The notes: generated from the letters alone by a model not told the origin. A stretch of DNA of 64,000 nucleotides from JAFMDF01 sp965277445 (GCA_965277445.1 CBDICY010000032.1:806001-870000), one strand, 5' to 3'; positions 42,619 to 51,290 are shown, numbered from the stretch's first letter. Program-made: numbers and translations.

Positions 42619-44460
42619 GTGAATCATTTTAAAAAATATATTAGTACTGTAGTTATTTTATTCTGCTTTTTTTGCTGCTGCAATAAAGTTAGCGGGCAAA
42701 ATATATCGGGTAACTCGATAACCAACGAGCTAAATATTCCATCTAATAATATTTTGCTCAATATTCTGTCAACCAATAAAAATCAGTCTTTACCAATCAA
42801 CTTACCAAAATCTTATTTACTATTAGATTCCACAACTGTCCAAACCACTTTAAATCAATTAATAGACAGCCTCCAACAAGCCGCTTTTTTAACGGCTTCG
42901 ATTGATAACCTTATCCAAAAAGATACCATTTATACAGCGTATTTATTTTTAGGTAAACAGTATGATAACTTTCAAATTAGTAATGGAAATATTGATGCCT
43001 TGGCGGTTAAACGAGCTAATTTAAATCGTTTTCTAAAGGAACCAATCACTTATTTTCAATTAAAAGAAATTCAAGAAAAATTAGCCGTTGATGCAGAAAA
43101 TAATGGCTATCCTTTTGCAACTATTAGACTGGAAAATATAAAAATTGATGGAGCGCAGATTAAGGGACAATTGTTTGTAAATAAAGGACAATTAATTCGA
43201 TTGGCTAACCTCAAAACAGAAAGCGAAGGAACACTAACTATTAACTATTTAGAAAATTATTTAGGCTTAAAAAAAGATGCTATTTACCAAAAAGATAAAA
43301 TTATAGCCACTTCTCAAAAACTCCAAGAATTACCCTTTATCAAAGAAACTCGGTCGCCTGCAGTTCGATTTAAAGGAAATGAGGCAACGGTTAGTTTGTT
43401 TTTAGCGCCTAAAAAAGCGAATCGGTTTGATTTTTTAATTGGCGTGTTGCCAAATAATCAAGAATCGGGGAAAGTGTTGATTACTGCGGATATTGATGCC
43501 GAATTCCAAAATCAATTTGGCAAAGGCGAACGCATTCATTTTGAATTTGAACAACTCCGTCCCGAAACACAACGGGTTATTTTAGCCACCAATTACCCTT
43601 ATTTATTAAATACACCTTTGGGGATAGACTTTAAATTTGGTTTGTATAAAAGAGATTCAACGTATCGAGATTTAATTTGGAATGTTGGTTTGCAATATCT
43701 ATTTGAAGGCGGCAATTATTTTAAAGCTTTTTCTAAAAATACGGCTTCTGCTCTATTAACAATTGAGGAACGTGCCATTATTCGAAATAGACAATTGCCT
43801 CAAAATTTAGATATTCGGAATAGCGCATTTGGTTTGGCATATCAATTAGAAAAGTTAGATTATCGCTTTAATCCTAGAACCGGTTGGTTATTACAACTAG
43901 AAGGAAGTGCTGGTTTTAAAACCATTCAAAAGAATAATAAAATTACCGACTTATTGGATGAAAGTGACCCTGTATTTGATTTTGAGAGCCTTTATGACGC
44001 CTTGGATTTAAATACCTTTCAATATCAATTAATCGGTCGAGTCGATAAATACTTTCCAATTAGTAAAAGAGCTACTTTGAAAACCAGCATTCAAGGAGCT
44101 GCAGTTATCTCGGAAACACCCATTTTTAGAAATGAACAGTTTAGAATAGGTGGCAATCAATTACTAAGAGGGTTTGATGAAGAAAGTATTTTTGCAACGA
44201 ATTACATTTTAGGTACTTTGGAATATCGGTATTTAATTGGTCAGAACAGTTATTTTTTTGTATTTGGGGATATGGCTTATCTAGAAAATAAAACAAATGA
44301 AAATGATTTTTCGAATCGACCAATTGGTGTGGGAGTAGGAATGACTTTTGAGACGAAGGCTGGGGTTTTTGGAATTAGTTATGCTTTGGGGAAGTTAAAA
44401 GGGGCTGCTTTTGAGTTTCGGGCTGCTAAGGTACATTTTGGGTTTGTTAGTTTGTTTTGA
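42619..44460 (+). CDS. Omp85-family outer-membrane protein (BamA/TamA-like)
   Basis: A 613-residue protein with a GTG start and signal peptide (about residues 1-27, ending 'CCCNKVSGQ'). The first half has two or three POTRA-like regions ('LAVKRANLNRFLKEPITYFQLKEIQEKLAVDAENNGYPFATIRLENI', 'RLANLKTESEGTLTINYLENYLGL'). The second half is a 16-strand-type barrel with 'IGGNQLLRGFDEESIF', the L6 RGF motif, and a C-terminal '..FGFVSLF' beta signal. It probably inserts or secretes outer-membrane or surface proteins. It is shorter than BamA, so TamA-like or a patatin-less secretion barrel is more likely. Confidence 0.85.
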   Translation: MNHFKKYISTVVILFCFFCCCNKVSGQNISGNSITNELNIPSNNILLNILSTNKNQSLPINLPKSYLLLDSTTVQTTLNQLIDSLQQAAFLTASIDNLIQKDTIYTAYLFLGKQYDNFQISNGNIDALAVKRANLNRFLKEPITYFQLKEIQEKLAVDAENNGYPFATIRLENIKIDGAQIKGQLFVNKGQLIRLANLKTESEGTLTINYLENYLGLKKDAIYQKDKIIATSQKLQELPFIKETRSPAVRFKGNEATVSLFLAPKKANRFDFLIGVLPNNQESGKVLITADIDAEFQNQFGKGERIHFEFEQLRPETQRVILATNYPYLLNTPLGIDFKFGLYKRDSTYRDLIWNVGLQYLFEGGNYFKAFSKNTASALLTIEERAIIRNRQLPQNLDIRNSAFGLAYQLEKLDYRFNPRTGWLLQLEGSAGFKTIQKNNKITDLLDESDPVFDFESLYDALDLNTFQYQLIGRVDKYFPISKRATLKTSIQGAAVISETPIFRNEQFRIGGNQLLRGFDEESIFATNYILGTLEYRYLIGQNSYFFVFGDMAYLENKTNENDFSNRPIGVGVGMTFETKAGVFGISYALGKLKGAAFEFRAAKVHFGFVSLF

Positions 44461-44468
44461 CGAGTATG

Positions 44469-44667
44469 TTTTTTTGCCACAAAGAGACAAAGTACAGAGA
44501 TTTTGACGAGCGCAGTTTAAACTTGACTATGAGAAAGATATAAAGTTTTTTACGATTGTAATTTACGCTCTTGGAAATCTCTAACTGGACTAAGTATTAC
44601 CTCCTATCAATCAAATTATATTCGTAAAAATACTATATGAACTATGTGTGCTATGTGGTAAAAAAAT
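44469..44667. repeat. Widely spaced hairpin with 9-mer arms
   Basis: Left arm 44469-44500 (TTTTTTTGCCACAAAGAGAC...) and right arm 44632-44667 (...CTATGTGTGCTATGTGGT, then A7) pair at their ends and each advance in about 9-nt steps (CCACAAAGA, GACAAAGTA; CTATATGAA, CTATGTGTG, CTATGTGGT). It occupies the gap between convergent genes (44460 and 44689). Confidence 0.5.
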
Positions 44668-44688
44668 ATACCATGTAATACTATTTTA

Positions 44689-45132
44689 TTACGCTTTTGC
44701 CGCTTTCTCTTGCCGCTTCAAATAAACCCGACCTTTACGGTACATTTCAAAAATAGGGTCATTTTTTTCTTGCCAGTATCCTTCAATTTTATCGCCCCAT
44801 ACGCTTCGGGTATACATGATTTGGTATTTTCGAATATGTTGTTCCTTATCGGGCGATTGGGTGGGATATAAGACATTGTGATTGAATAAACGCATGGAAC
44901 GATCGTAGAAAAAATCGCCAGATAAATCCATTGCTACAGGTTGATCATTATAAAAAATATAGGCAGTTCCCTTCACTTTTTTGCCCTCTCTTTTAAGCAC
45001 TAATTGAAATTTATGTTCTGTTTGTGGACCAGGTCGTTCTAAGGTAATCGTGCCTTCCCAAGTGCCATCGACATTTTGAGTATGTCCTATAAAAAGAGAA
45101 AAGCATAATAGAAAAGTAATTAGGTATTTCAT
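44689..45132 (-). CDS. Secreted hypothetical protein
   Basis: From the ATG at 45132 it has 147 residues: signal peptide (MKYLITFLLCFSLFIGHTQ) and a small beta-rich domain ('VDGTWEGTITLERPGPQTEHKF', 'KVKGTAYIFYNDQPVAMDLSG', 'DKIEGYWQEKNDP'). The G-T-W-x-G and 'G-x-G-Y-W' pattern suggests a lipocalin-like or avidin-like beta-barrel fold, a guess from strand pattern only. No function is known to me. Monocistronic, with paired palindromes just upstream. Confidence 0.7.
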   Translation of the reverse strand: MKYLITFLLCFSLFIGHTQNVDGTWEGTITLERPGPQTEHKFQLVLKREGKKVKGTAYIFYNDQPVAMDLSGDFFYDRSMRLFNHNVLYPTQSPDKEQHIRKYQIMYTRSVWGDKIEGYWQEKNDPIFEMYRKGRVYLKRQEKAAKA

Positions 45133-45148
45133 CAACAAAATTAAATTG

Positions 45149-45207
45149 GATGGTTGACTTCAGTCAACCTTTGAGTATAAAACACTCGTTGACTGAAGCC
45201 AACAATC
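45149..45207. repeat. REPIN-like pair of GTTGAC palindromes
   Basis: GGTTGAC-TTCA-GTCAACC (45152-45169) is a perfect palindrome. An inverted relative (GTTGACTGAAGCCAAC, about 45188-45203) lies 18 nt on, and the outer GGAT/ATCC ends also pair. The same palindrome forms the arms at 29855-29926. Confidence 0.7.
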
Positions 45208-45355
45208 CGTGGGAATATGCCAAATTTAAAACTAAAAAGTAGTTTGTTCAATTATTCTAGATGCTTTTTTATGTTAAAGTGGTGGGTTACTTTGTTTATA
45301 TGCTTTGGTATATTTATTATTTTGCCGTTACTATATCTAAAAACCTCATAGAAAA

Positions 45356-46129
45356 ATGATACCACCAACTTTTGAAGCAGCTATTGCGAACATTTTTAAA
45401 GAAAAATCTACGGAAACTTTAGAGATGCCAGCAGAACTAAGTAATTCCTTGCCAATAATAAAAGAAACGGAGCATATAACGATACTATATGACGAGGTGA
45501 CCGCAGTATTTGAGGAGACGATCACAGCAATAAAAGAAAGAACGATTCTTTTAATAAACTTGATTGATAACAGGCAAGCAATTTATCAAGCAGCCGAAAA
45601 AATAAGTGAATTAGAAATTAAAGAACAACGAGATGTCACTAATTTGAAAAAAGAGATGCAATGGCATGAGAAGAGTAGCTTTGTTCGATTGTTTGTTACT
45701 AGTGATAAAGCGGATCAATTGGATCAAGAAAAAGAAGAGGCAAAAATAGCTAAATCTATCACTAAACAATTTGCCGATAGTTTAACAAACTTTGAGTCGT
45801 TTATTGATGAATATATTATAAATGCAGGCATGAAATATGATAACAATTTTTTATTGCTTGTTGAAGAATGGAAAGAGCTTTGTCAACTAACGGAAAGTTT
45901 GATGTCTGCTAGGAAGAATATTAGAAAAGGTCAATCAAAACTTAAGACTAGCGTTAGTTGTGGGGAGGGTTCTTGTAGAGTAGATAATAGCATAAGTAAA
46001 AAACATTTTTCCTTGGCGATGAATCAACTGGACGGACAAATTGAAGTATTCAAGCCAATAACTGAACAACTTACAGAAAAAGTGGAAACAACAATTTTAC
46101 GCGTCAGAAATCAATTATTGATTAACTAA
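45356..46129 (+). CDS. Hypothetical helical protein
   Basis: This 257-residue protein has no signal peptide and is almost entirely helical, with heptad-like stretches (about residues 45-125 and 205-250), for example 'EKISELEIKEQRDVTNLKKEM' and 'EKEEAKIAKSITKQFADSL'. A Cys pair (VSCGEGSCRV, about 203-212) sits in a short non-helical segment. I do not recognise it. A strong terminator follows, so it is a real transcription unit. Confidence 0.65.
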   Translation: MIPPTFEAAIANIFKEKSTETLEMPAELSNSLPIIKETEHITILYDEVTAVFEETITAIKERTILLINLIDNRQAIYQAAEKISELEIKEQRDVTNLKKEMQWHEKSSFVRLFVTSDKADQLDQEKEEAKIAKSITKQFADSLTNFESFIDEYIINAGMKYDNNFLLLVEEWKELCQLTESLMSARKNIRKGQSKLKTSVSCGEGSCRVDNSISKKHFSLAMNQLDGQIEVFKPITEQLTEKVETTILRVRNQLLIN

Positions 46130-46147
46130 TTCAAATTGTAGATAACT

Positions 46148-46190
46148 AAAAAAGCCGCTACTATTATTGTTAACAGTAACGGCTTTTATA
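46148..46190. terminator. Terminator after the helical hypothetical gene
   Basis: AAAAGCCG and CGGCTTTT enclose an inner stem TACT/AGTA; A and T tracts flank it on both sides, so it may also serve metG on the other strand. Confidence 0.8.
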
Positions 46191-46200
46191 TTTTTGGAAT

Positions 46201-46226
46201 GTGCCACCAAGCAGAGCTTGGCACTA
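46201..46226. repeat. Palindrome GTGCCA..CCAAGC-AGA-GCTTGG..CAC
   Basis: CCAAGC and GCTTGG pair around AGA within GTGCCA...CACTAC. On the minus strand it begins GTAGTGCC, like the GTAG-led palindromes at 4033, 25919 and 37819. It lies just beyond the metG stop. Confidence 0.5.
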
Positions 46227-46233
46227 CAAAAAA

Positions 46234-48366
46234 TTATTTTACAATAAATCCATTGCCTACTCCCTCACTAGGATTTACAAAAGCTAATTCTCCGTCAGGG
46301 CTTTCTGCCATCAAAATCATTCCTTGAGACTCGATGCCTCTTAATTTCCGAGGCGCTAGGTTCGCTAATAAAGCAACTTGTTGTCCAATAATATCTTCTG
46401 GCTTAAAAAACTCAGCGATACCAGAAACAACTGTTCTTTCCTCGAAGCCTAAATCAACCGTTAATTTCAACAATTTCTTTGTCTTTTTGACTTTTTCAGC
46501 AACTAAAATAGTCCCTGTCCGAATGTCCATTTTGACAAAATCATCAAAAGAAATTGTTTCTTTAACAGGTGCATATTCTATGCCTTTATTCGCTTTTTCT
46601 GCTGCTTCTAGTTTAGCGACCTGTGCTTCAATGACCTCATCAGGAATTTTGGTAAACAAATGGTTCGGTTTACCAATTTGATGACCGTCTGGAATCAACA
46701 CTTCTCCTTCTGATAATTTATTCAAGATGTCCATGTATTCGCCTTCATCTTTTAAACGAGGTAGGTTTAGTAAATCTCGAATTTTATCAGAGGTAAAAGG
46801 CAAGAAAGGACGACAAGCAACACTCAATGCAGTTACCACTTGTAAGGCCGTATTCATGACCACTTTTACGGGTTCTTCGTCTACTTTGATCATTTTCCAC
46901 GGTTCGTTGAACTGTAGTAATTGATTACCAGTAGAAGAAATTTCCATCAAGACTTTTAAAGCTGCTCTGAATTCGTAAGTACGAATATGCTGCCCAAGGT
47001 CTTGTAACTTATCGTGCAAATCGACCAATTCAGATTCTTGATAAGACATTTCAATCTGATTCGAGGAATCTACAATTTGTATGTCTTGGTCAATCGTTGG
47101 CACAACGCCTTCGTAATATTTATTGGTTAAAACGACGACCCGATTAATGAAATTGGCTAAGTTATTTACCAACTCATTATTATTCGACTCTTGGTAGCCT
47201 TTCCACGTAAATTCGCTATCCCGTTGCTCGGGCATGTTTTTAATCATGTTATAGCGCAATTCATCTTCTTTACCTGGAAATTCTTCCACGTATTCATGTA
47301 CCCAAACTGCCCAGTTTTTAGAAGTCGATAATTTTCGACCTTCTAAATTTAAGAATTGATTGGCAGGTACGTTTACTGGAATAATATAATCGCCATGCGC
47401 TTTTAAAATCGCTGGAAAAATCAAGCAATGGAAAACAATATTGTCTTTACCAATAAAATGAACTAAAGCAGTTTCTTTATCTTTCCAATAAGGCTCCCAC
47501 TCTTTTCCATTGTCCAATGCCCATTGTTTGGTGGCAGAAATATAACCAATTGGCGCGTCCATCCAAACGTATAATTTCTTCCCTTCTGAGCCTTCAATTT
47601 CTTGTGGTACATCTACGCCCCAATCCAAATCACGGGTCATTGCTCTAGGCTGTAAGCCACCATCTAACCAAGATTTACATTGTCCTAAAACATGATTTTT
47701 CCAATCTTCAGGGTAATGCAATAATTCTCCTTCCAACTTCCCTGTTTCTACCCATTCTCTCAACCATGCTTCGTATTTATCTAGTGGTAAATACCAATGC
47801 GTCGTTGATTTTAAAACAGGTTTTCCACCACTCAAAGTAGAACGAGGATCAATTAATTCGGTAGGGCTTAAAGTAGAACCGCAGTTTTCACATTGGTCAC
47901 CATAAGCTTCGGTATGACTACATTTAGGGCAAGTTCCAATAATGTATCTATCTGCCAAAAATTGATTGGCTTCCTCATCAAAGTATTGTTCCTTCGTCTG
48001 TTCTATAAATTCCCCTTTTTGATTAAGGGTTCTAAAAAAGTCTTGTGATGTTTGATGATGAATGGGAGCAGAAGTCCGATGATAAATATCAAAAGAAATT
48101 CCTATTTTCTCGAAAGTCGTTTTAATTAACTCATCGTATTTATCTACAATGGCTTGCGGAGTCGTCCCATCTTTTTTTGCTCGAATCGTAATCGCCGCAC
48201 CGTGTTCATCCGAACCACAAACGTAGACGACATCTTTTCCATTCAAGCGTAAAAAACGCACAAAAATATCTGCTGATAAGTAAGCCCCTGCCAAATGACC
48301 AATGTGTAATGGCCCATTTGCATAAGGCAAGGCAGAAGTGACTAAATAACGTTTTGGTTCTTTCAT
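46234..48366 (-). CDS. metG: Methionyl-tRNA synthetase
   Basis: MetRS charges tRNA-Met. Seen: the HIGH region 'PYANGPLHIGHLAGAYL', a zinc-binding knuckle ('CPKCSHTEAYGDQCENCG'), the KMSKS-equivalent 'GRKLSTSKNWAVW', an anticodon-binding helical domain, and a C-terminal Trbp111/EMAP-like tRNA-binding domain ('FDDFVKMDIRTGTILVAEKVKKTKKLLKLTVDLG', about residues 605-710). The 710 residues fit the form with the appended domain. The KMSKS motif reads KLSTS, an accepted variant. Confidence 0.97.
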   Translation of the reverse strand: MKEPKRYLVTSALPYANGPLHIGHLAGAYLSADIFVRFLRLNGKDVVYVCGSDEHGAAITIRAKKDGTTPQAIVDKYDELIKTTFEKIGISFDIYHRTSAPIHHQTSQDFFRTLNQKGEFIEQTKEQYFDEEANQFLADRYIIGTCPKCSHTEAYGDQCENCGSTLSPTELIDPRSTLSGGKPVLKSTTHWYLPLDKYEAWLREWVETGKLEGELLHYPEDWKNHVLGQCKSWLDGGLQPRAMTRDLDWGVDVPQEIEGSEGKKLYVWMDAPIGYISATKQWALDNGKEWEPYWKDKETALVHFIGKDNIVFHCLIFPAILKAHGDYIIPVNVPANQFLNLEGRKLSTSKNWAVWVHEYVEEFPGKEDELRYNMIKNMPEQRDSEFTWKGYQESNNNELVNNLANFINRVVVLTNKYYEGVVPTIDQDIQIVDSSNQIEMSYQESELVDLHDKLQDLGQHIRTYEFRAALKVLMEISSTGNQLLQFNEPWKMIKVDEEPVKVVMNTALQVVTALSVACRPFLPFTSDKIRDLLNLPRLKDEGEYMDILNKLSEGEVLIPDGHQIGKPNHLFTKIPDEVIEAQVAKLEAAEKANKGIEYAPVKETISFDDFVKMDIRTGTILVAEKVKKTKKLLKLTVDLGFEERTVVSGIAEFFKPEDIIGQQVALLANLAPRKLRGIESQGMILMAESPDGELAFVNPSEGVGNGFIVK

Positions 48367-48436
48367 GATGATGTATAATATAGTGTTTGACCAGCCCTAT
48401 TTTAAGGAGGTGAATAGTATTTCTTTTTAAGAAATG

Positions 48437-48444
48437 CAAAAATA
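48437..48444 (-). promoter_or_regulatory. -7 box (TATTTTTG) of metG
   Basis: A perfect TAnnTTTG match on the minus strand, about 70 nt before the metG ATG. The end of the 160-bp element lies 13 nt upstream, so the element's terminus (GAGTTCGTACTT) falls where the -33 box should be. Confidence 0.6.
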
Positions 48445-48457
48445 GCTATAAAATAAT

Positions 48458-48617
48458 AAGTACGAACTCATAATTACTATTAATTTTCAACGGTTTCTTT
48501 TTCTGCTAGATTTCCTTAAAAAATAAACCCGTAGCGATGCTATGAATTGATTTTTAAAGAAAAACTATCAAAAAAATAATTCCCTTGAAATTTTAATCTA
48601 ATTAGGAGTTCGTACTT
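48458..48617 (-). repeat. 160-bp terminal-inverted-repeat element, copy 2 (upstream of metG)
   Basis: This is the reverse-strand copy of the element at 4080-4239, the same length to the base and about 83% identical by hand alignment. Its ends AAGTACGAACTC and GAGTTCGTACTT are inverted repeats. As with copy 1 upstream of mfd, it lies upstream of and in the same orientation as the gene it precedes. No ORF is conserved between the two copies. Confidence 0.8.
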
Positions 48618-48631
48618 TGTAAAAAATTAGC

Positions 48632-48656
48632 GTAAACAGTATTCCGCTACTGTTTA
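48632..48656. repeat. Short hairpin AAACAGTA / TACTGTTT
   Basis: A perfect 8-bp stem around a 6-nt loop (TTCCGC), followed by ATTTT on the plus strand. It may be a weak terminator or a repeat remnant. Confidence 0.45.
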
Positions 48657-48847
48657 TTTTAGGTAGGTGTGCATTATGCATGGATAGCTTATCCAAAAAA
48701 TTGATTTTGGGGTACTATCCGATATGTTATTGAAGTTGTTGAAGGTCGTTGAGTTTATATTTTTGAAAATAATCTAAATGGGTTAACCAATAAAATTAGC
48801 TTATAGTTCCTAGGTTGGTACTGATTATGTCAACTAGTGGGCAGAAA

Positions 48848-48917
48848 GCGGTTCTTTAATAGAACCCCTTTCTTTCTTTTTAGTCGCCAAAAGAAGGAGA
48901 TTCTATTAAAGAACCGC
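48848..48917 (-). terminator. 17-bp inverted repeat after the DUF4465 gene
   Basis: GCGGTTCTTTAATAGAA (48848-48864) and TTCTATTAAAGAACCGC (48901-48917) are perfect reverse complements around a 36-nt loop. It lies 15 nt beyond the stop of the DUF4465 gene. It has no T tract, so a terminator role is only likely by position. Confidence 0.5.
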
Positions 48918-48932
48918 CTTCTATTCCTTCAT

Positions 48933-50585
48933 TTATTGCTTTACAAACGTACTAGAGAAATGCTTGCCTTCACTAGAGACAATTTGTAAAATATAAGTAC
49001 CAAAAGCTAATCTTGAAACATCTACCCGATTTTGATCAGTCTCCAAAGATTGCTGGATAAACGGTCTACCGAGCAAATCAAAAACTTGTATATTTCCAGT
49101 CATATCTTTTGTTTCAAAATCTATGATAATTTCATTGATAGCAGGATTTGGATAAAACTTGATTGCATCACTAGATAAAATAAGATTCTCGTTACTAGTC
49201 GATATCTCGTCGCTTAAAGTTAGGTTATCAATTGCAAAAAATAGCGGTGTATTGATACCATTATCTCCTACATCTGAAGAACTCATGGTGAATTGCAGAC
49301 TATCTACATTTCCCAAACTAGTCAAATCCACCCATTCCCAATCACTAACAATATAATCTTCTGAATCATCATCTGAACGAAAATCAGCTAAATAGAATTC
49401 CACCGTTTGAGGGGCTAATTCTCCATTAGAGTATTTCTGAATGTCTATTTTGAAAAAATCTGGTTCTGTACCGTCTACCCCACCAAATTTCTTGGCAAAA
49501 TCATCTCCATCTCGCATGCTATTATGGGCGTACGTTGTATTCGTAATATAAAAACCATTGACCTTTTTTCCCGCAGCATTTTCTGTTAAAATAATTTTCG
49601 CACCTTGTTGCCCGACTGCATACGTAAAAGATTCTAAACCATCTTTTGTTTTTGCACCATATAAATTACCAAACCCTGAAGTCGTACTATCTCTAATTGT
49701 AGACATCGCCCAACCACCTGCCCAAAAACCACCGAAATCTGGATTATAGCGAGTCGGATAAAATGCTTTTCCACTTTGGTAGCCTGTTGCTCCCTCTGAA
49801 CCATTTAAGAAATTATTGGCGAGCAAATTACTTTCTTCAAAAGTGGAAATATTTTCATCCGCTGGAATATTAATGGCTAAATTGGATATTTGTAAATTAT
49901 CTATACAAAAAAACAAAGGGGTATTAATTCCATTATCCCCCACGTCGCTAGAACTCATCGTAAATTGCAAACTGTCTACATTGCCTAAATTACTTAAATC
50001 AATCCATTGCCAGTCGTTTACAATATAATCTAAACTGTCTGCCTCAAATCTAAAATCTGCTAAGTAAAACTCGATGACGTTAGTATCTAAAATTCCTTCA
50101 GAAAACTTTCTGATTTCTAGTTTGAAAAAATCAGGATCGGTTCCATCTTCTCCGCCAAATTTCTTAGCAAACATGTCCCCATCTCGCATGCTATTATGGG
50201 CAAAGGTTGTATTGGTAATATACAAGCTATCAACCACTTTGCCTACTGAATTTCCTTCTAAACGAATAATCGCATTTTGTTGCCCAATAGCATAAGTCGT
50301 TGATGCCTGTCCGCTACCTGTAATAGCACCATATAAATTGCCAAATCCAGAAGTCGTATCATCTCGCATCGTAGAGATCGCCCAACCACTTGCCCAAAAT
50401 CCACCAAAATCTGGATTAAATTCATTCGGAAAAAAAACGTCGCCACTTTGGTATCCTCCTGCTGTGTCTGCATTATTTAAGAAAGTGTCTACGGGTAAGT
50501 TGAATGCTTCAAAAGAAACGGTACTTTGTGCAAAAGACCAAGTAATAGAGAAAAGAACAAGGAAAAAAAGGTAAAAATTTTTCAT
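48933..50585 (-). CDS. Tandem DUF4465 protein with T9SS sorting domain, cobalamin-riboswitch controlled
   Basis: A 550-residue protein: signal peptide (MKNFYLFFLVLFSITWSFA); two DUF4465 domains (about residues 22-240 and 245-460) that repeat strings such as 'NPDFGGFWA.GWA.ST.RD', 'TTSGFGNLYGA', 'AHNSMRDGD.FAKKFGG' and 'SLQFTMSSSDVGDNGINTPLFF'; then a type IX secretion C-terminal domain ('SSDAIKFYPNPAINEIIIDF' to the end 'STFVKQ'). It is therefore exported to the cell surface by T9SS. The leader contains a cobalamin riboswitch, and DUF4465 proteins occur in Bacteroidota vitamin B12 uptake loci, so it probably binds corrinoids at the surface. No btuB is adjacent. Confidence 0.88.
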   Translation of the reverse strand: MKNFYLFFLVLFSITWSFAQSTVSFEAFNLPVDTFLNNADTAGGYQSGDVFFPNEFNPDFGGFWASGWAISTMRDDTTSGFGNLYGAITGSGQASTTYAIGQQNAIIRLEGNSVGKVVDSLYITNTTFAHNSMRDGDMFAKKFGGEDGTDPDFFKLEIRKFSEGILDTNVIEFYLADFRFEADSLDYIVNDWQWIDLSNLGNVDSLQFTMSSSDVGDNGINTPLFFCIDNLQISNLAINIPADENISTFEESNLLANNFLNGSEGATGYQSGKAFYPTRYNPDFGGFWAGGWAMSTIRDSTTSGFGNLYGAKTKDGLESFTYAVGQQGAKIILTENAAGKKVNGFYITNTTYAHNSMRDGDDFAKKFGGVDGTEPDFFKIDIQKYSNGELAPQTVEFYLADFRSDDDSEDYIVSDWEWVDLTSLGNVDSLQFTMSSSDVGDNGINTPLFFAIDNLTLSDEISTSNENLILSSDAIKFYPNPAINEIIIDFETKDMTGNIQVFDLLGRPFIQQSLETDQNRVDVSRLAFGTYILQIVSSEGKHFSSTFVKQ

Positions 50586-50588
50586 AAG

Positions 50589-50617
50589 AAACGATTTGAT
50601 TAAAAAGAAATCGTTTC
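50589..50617 (-). promoter_or_regulatory. Hairpin at the translation start of the DUF4465 gene
   Basis: GAAACGATTT and AAATCGTTTC form a 10-bp stem whose end lies 3 nt before the ATG (50585). It could mask ribosome access and act as the expression platform of the upstream riboswitch; that link is inferred. Confidence 0.45.
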
Positions 50618-50629
50618 GGGTAGGGATAG

Positions 50630-50698
50630 AGTAATCGCCAAATTTATTGGCTGATTGAATAGTATAAAAGAATCAGCCAAATAAATTTGGCGATTACT
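50630..50698. repeat. Long inverted repeat inside the riboswitch leader
   Basis: The arms at 50630-50656 and 50671-50698 (starting AGTAATCGCCAAATTTATT) are complementary over about 27 bp with one bulge. It stands between the riboswitch and the start codon hairpin. It lacks a T tract, so it is probably a repeat that entered the leader rather than a terminator. Confidence 0.6.
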
Positions 50699-50751
50699 TG
50701 TGACTAACTCCATTCGCTTTTAGTCCCGAAAGCAAGGTTAAGAAAATAAAC

Positions 50752-50905
50752 TTTGGCAGGTCTTCTGACTTACTTCTTTTTAATTCGCCTTCCCATCAAC
50801 CGATAGTGGCATACTGAATTAAAAATTAACGAAGCTTACAGCTGCGGGTACAGTTCTTGAATTGCACAAGATTCCCTATTAATGTAGGCATCCTAGATTT
50901 AAAAA
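50752..50905 (-). promoter_or_regulatory. Cobalamin riboswitch
   Basis: On the minus strand the order of conserved blocks is right: GGATGCC, 'AGGGAATCTTGTGCAATTC', 'AAGAACTGTACCCGCAGCTGTAAGC' (split here at ACTGT/ACCCGC), 'TGCCACT...GATGGGAAGGC', then the B12 box 'GTCAGAAGACCTGCC'. These match the cobalamin riboswitch consensus closely. A -7 box lies 25 nt upstream and the regulated gene (DUF4465, 50585) is about 165 nt downstream. On binding B12 compounds it should turn expression off. Confidence 0.93.
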
Positions 50906-50929
50906 TATAGGACACAACCAAAATCGACG

Positions 50930-50937
50930 CAAAAGTA
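50930..50937 (-). promoter_or_regulatory. -7 box (TACTTTTG) of the riboswitch transcript
   Basis: A perfect TAnnTTTG match on the minus strand at the distance expected for transcription to begin just before the riboswitch. Confidence 0.65.
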
Positions 50938-51056
50938 GGCAAAAGAAAAGGTAGAAAGAATGAATTAGAAATATTTTTAATATTGATATTTGATTAGTCG
51001 TTTAAGAGATTAAAGGACTTAGTAAAAAATAAGTTACCTTTTCACATTGCTTAAAT

Positions 51057-51209
51057 AACTATTAGACTACTCTACATTTTTAGATTTCCTATTTAAAATA
51101 AGGCGGCAATAGGAACACCGCTTTATATTGAACAGTACAAGGCGGTTATTTCCCACAATCGCCTTGTTTTTAGAGCACTAATTCCTTTTGTATAGTAGTC
51201 TAAATAATT
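51057..51209. repeat. 153-bp element with terminal inverted repeats and two inner hairpins
   Basis: The ends AACTATTAGACTACTCTACA (51057-51076) and TGTATAGTAGTCTAAATAATT (51189-51209; last base overlapping the next repeat) are inverted repeats at about 17 of 20 positions. Inside are two G+C-rich hairpins: AAGGCGG...CCGCTTT and ACAAGGCG...CGCCTTGT, the second followed by TTTTT. Size and layout resemble the 160-bp element but the sequence differs. It fills part of the gap between the divergent DUF4465 and permease genes. Confidence 0.55.
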
Positions 51210-51290
51210 ATCCGCTGGGAAATGCAATCCGTTGGGCAACTAAATTAAATTGATTCCCAACCGATTGAATTCCCCAACGGATTCATGTAC
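51204..51290. repeat. TCCGTTGGG element, both arms
   Basis: The left arm has TCCGCTGGGAAATGCAA then TCCGTTGGG (17-nt step). The right arm, read as reverse complement, has TCCGTTGGGGAATTCAA then TCGGTTGGG (17-nt step). The two arms form an imperfect hairpin of about 30 bp with a 19-nt loop. Confidence 0.65.

Noticed and set aside
48206..48439. Minus-strand open frame over the metG start
   Set aside because: It is out of frame with metG and includes its promoter.
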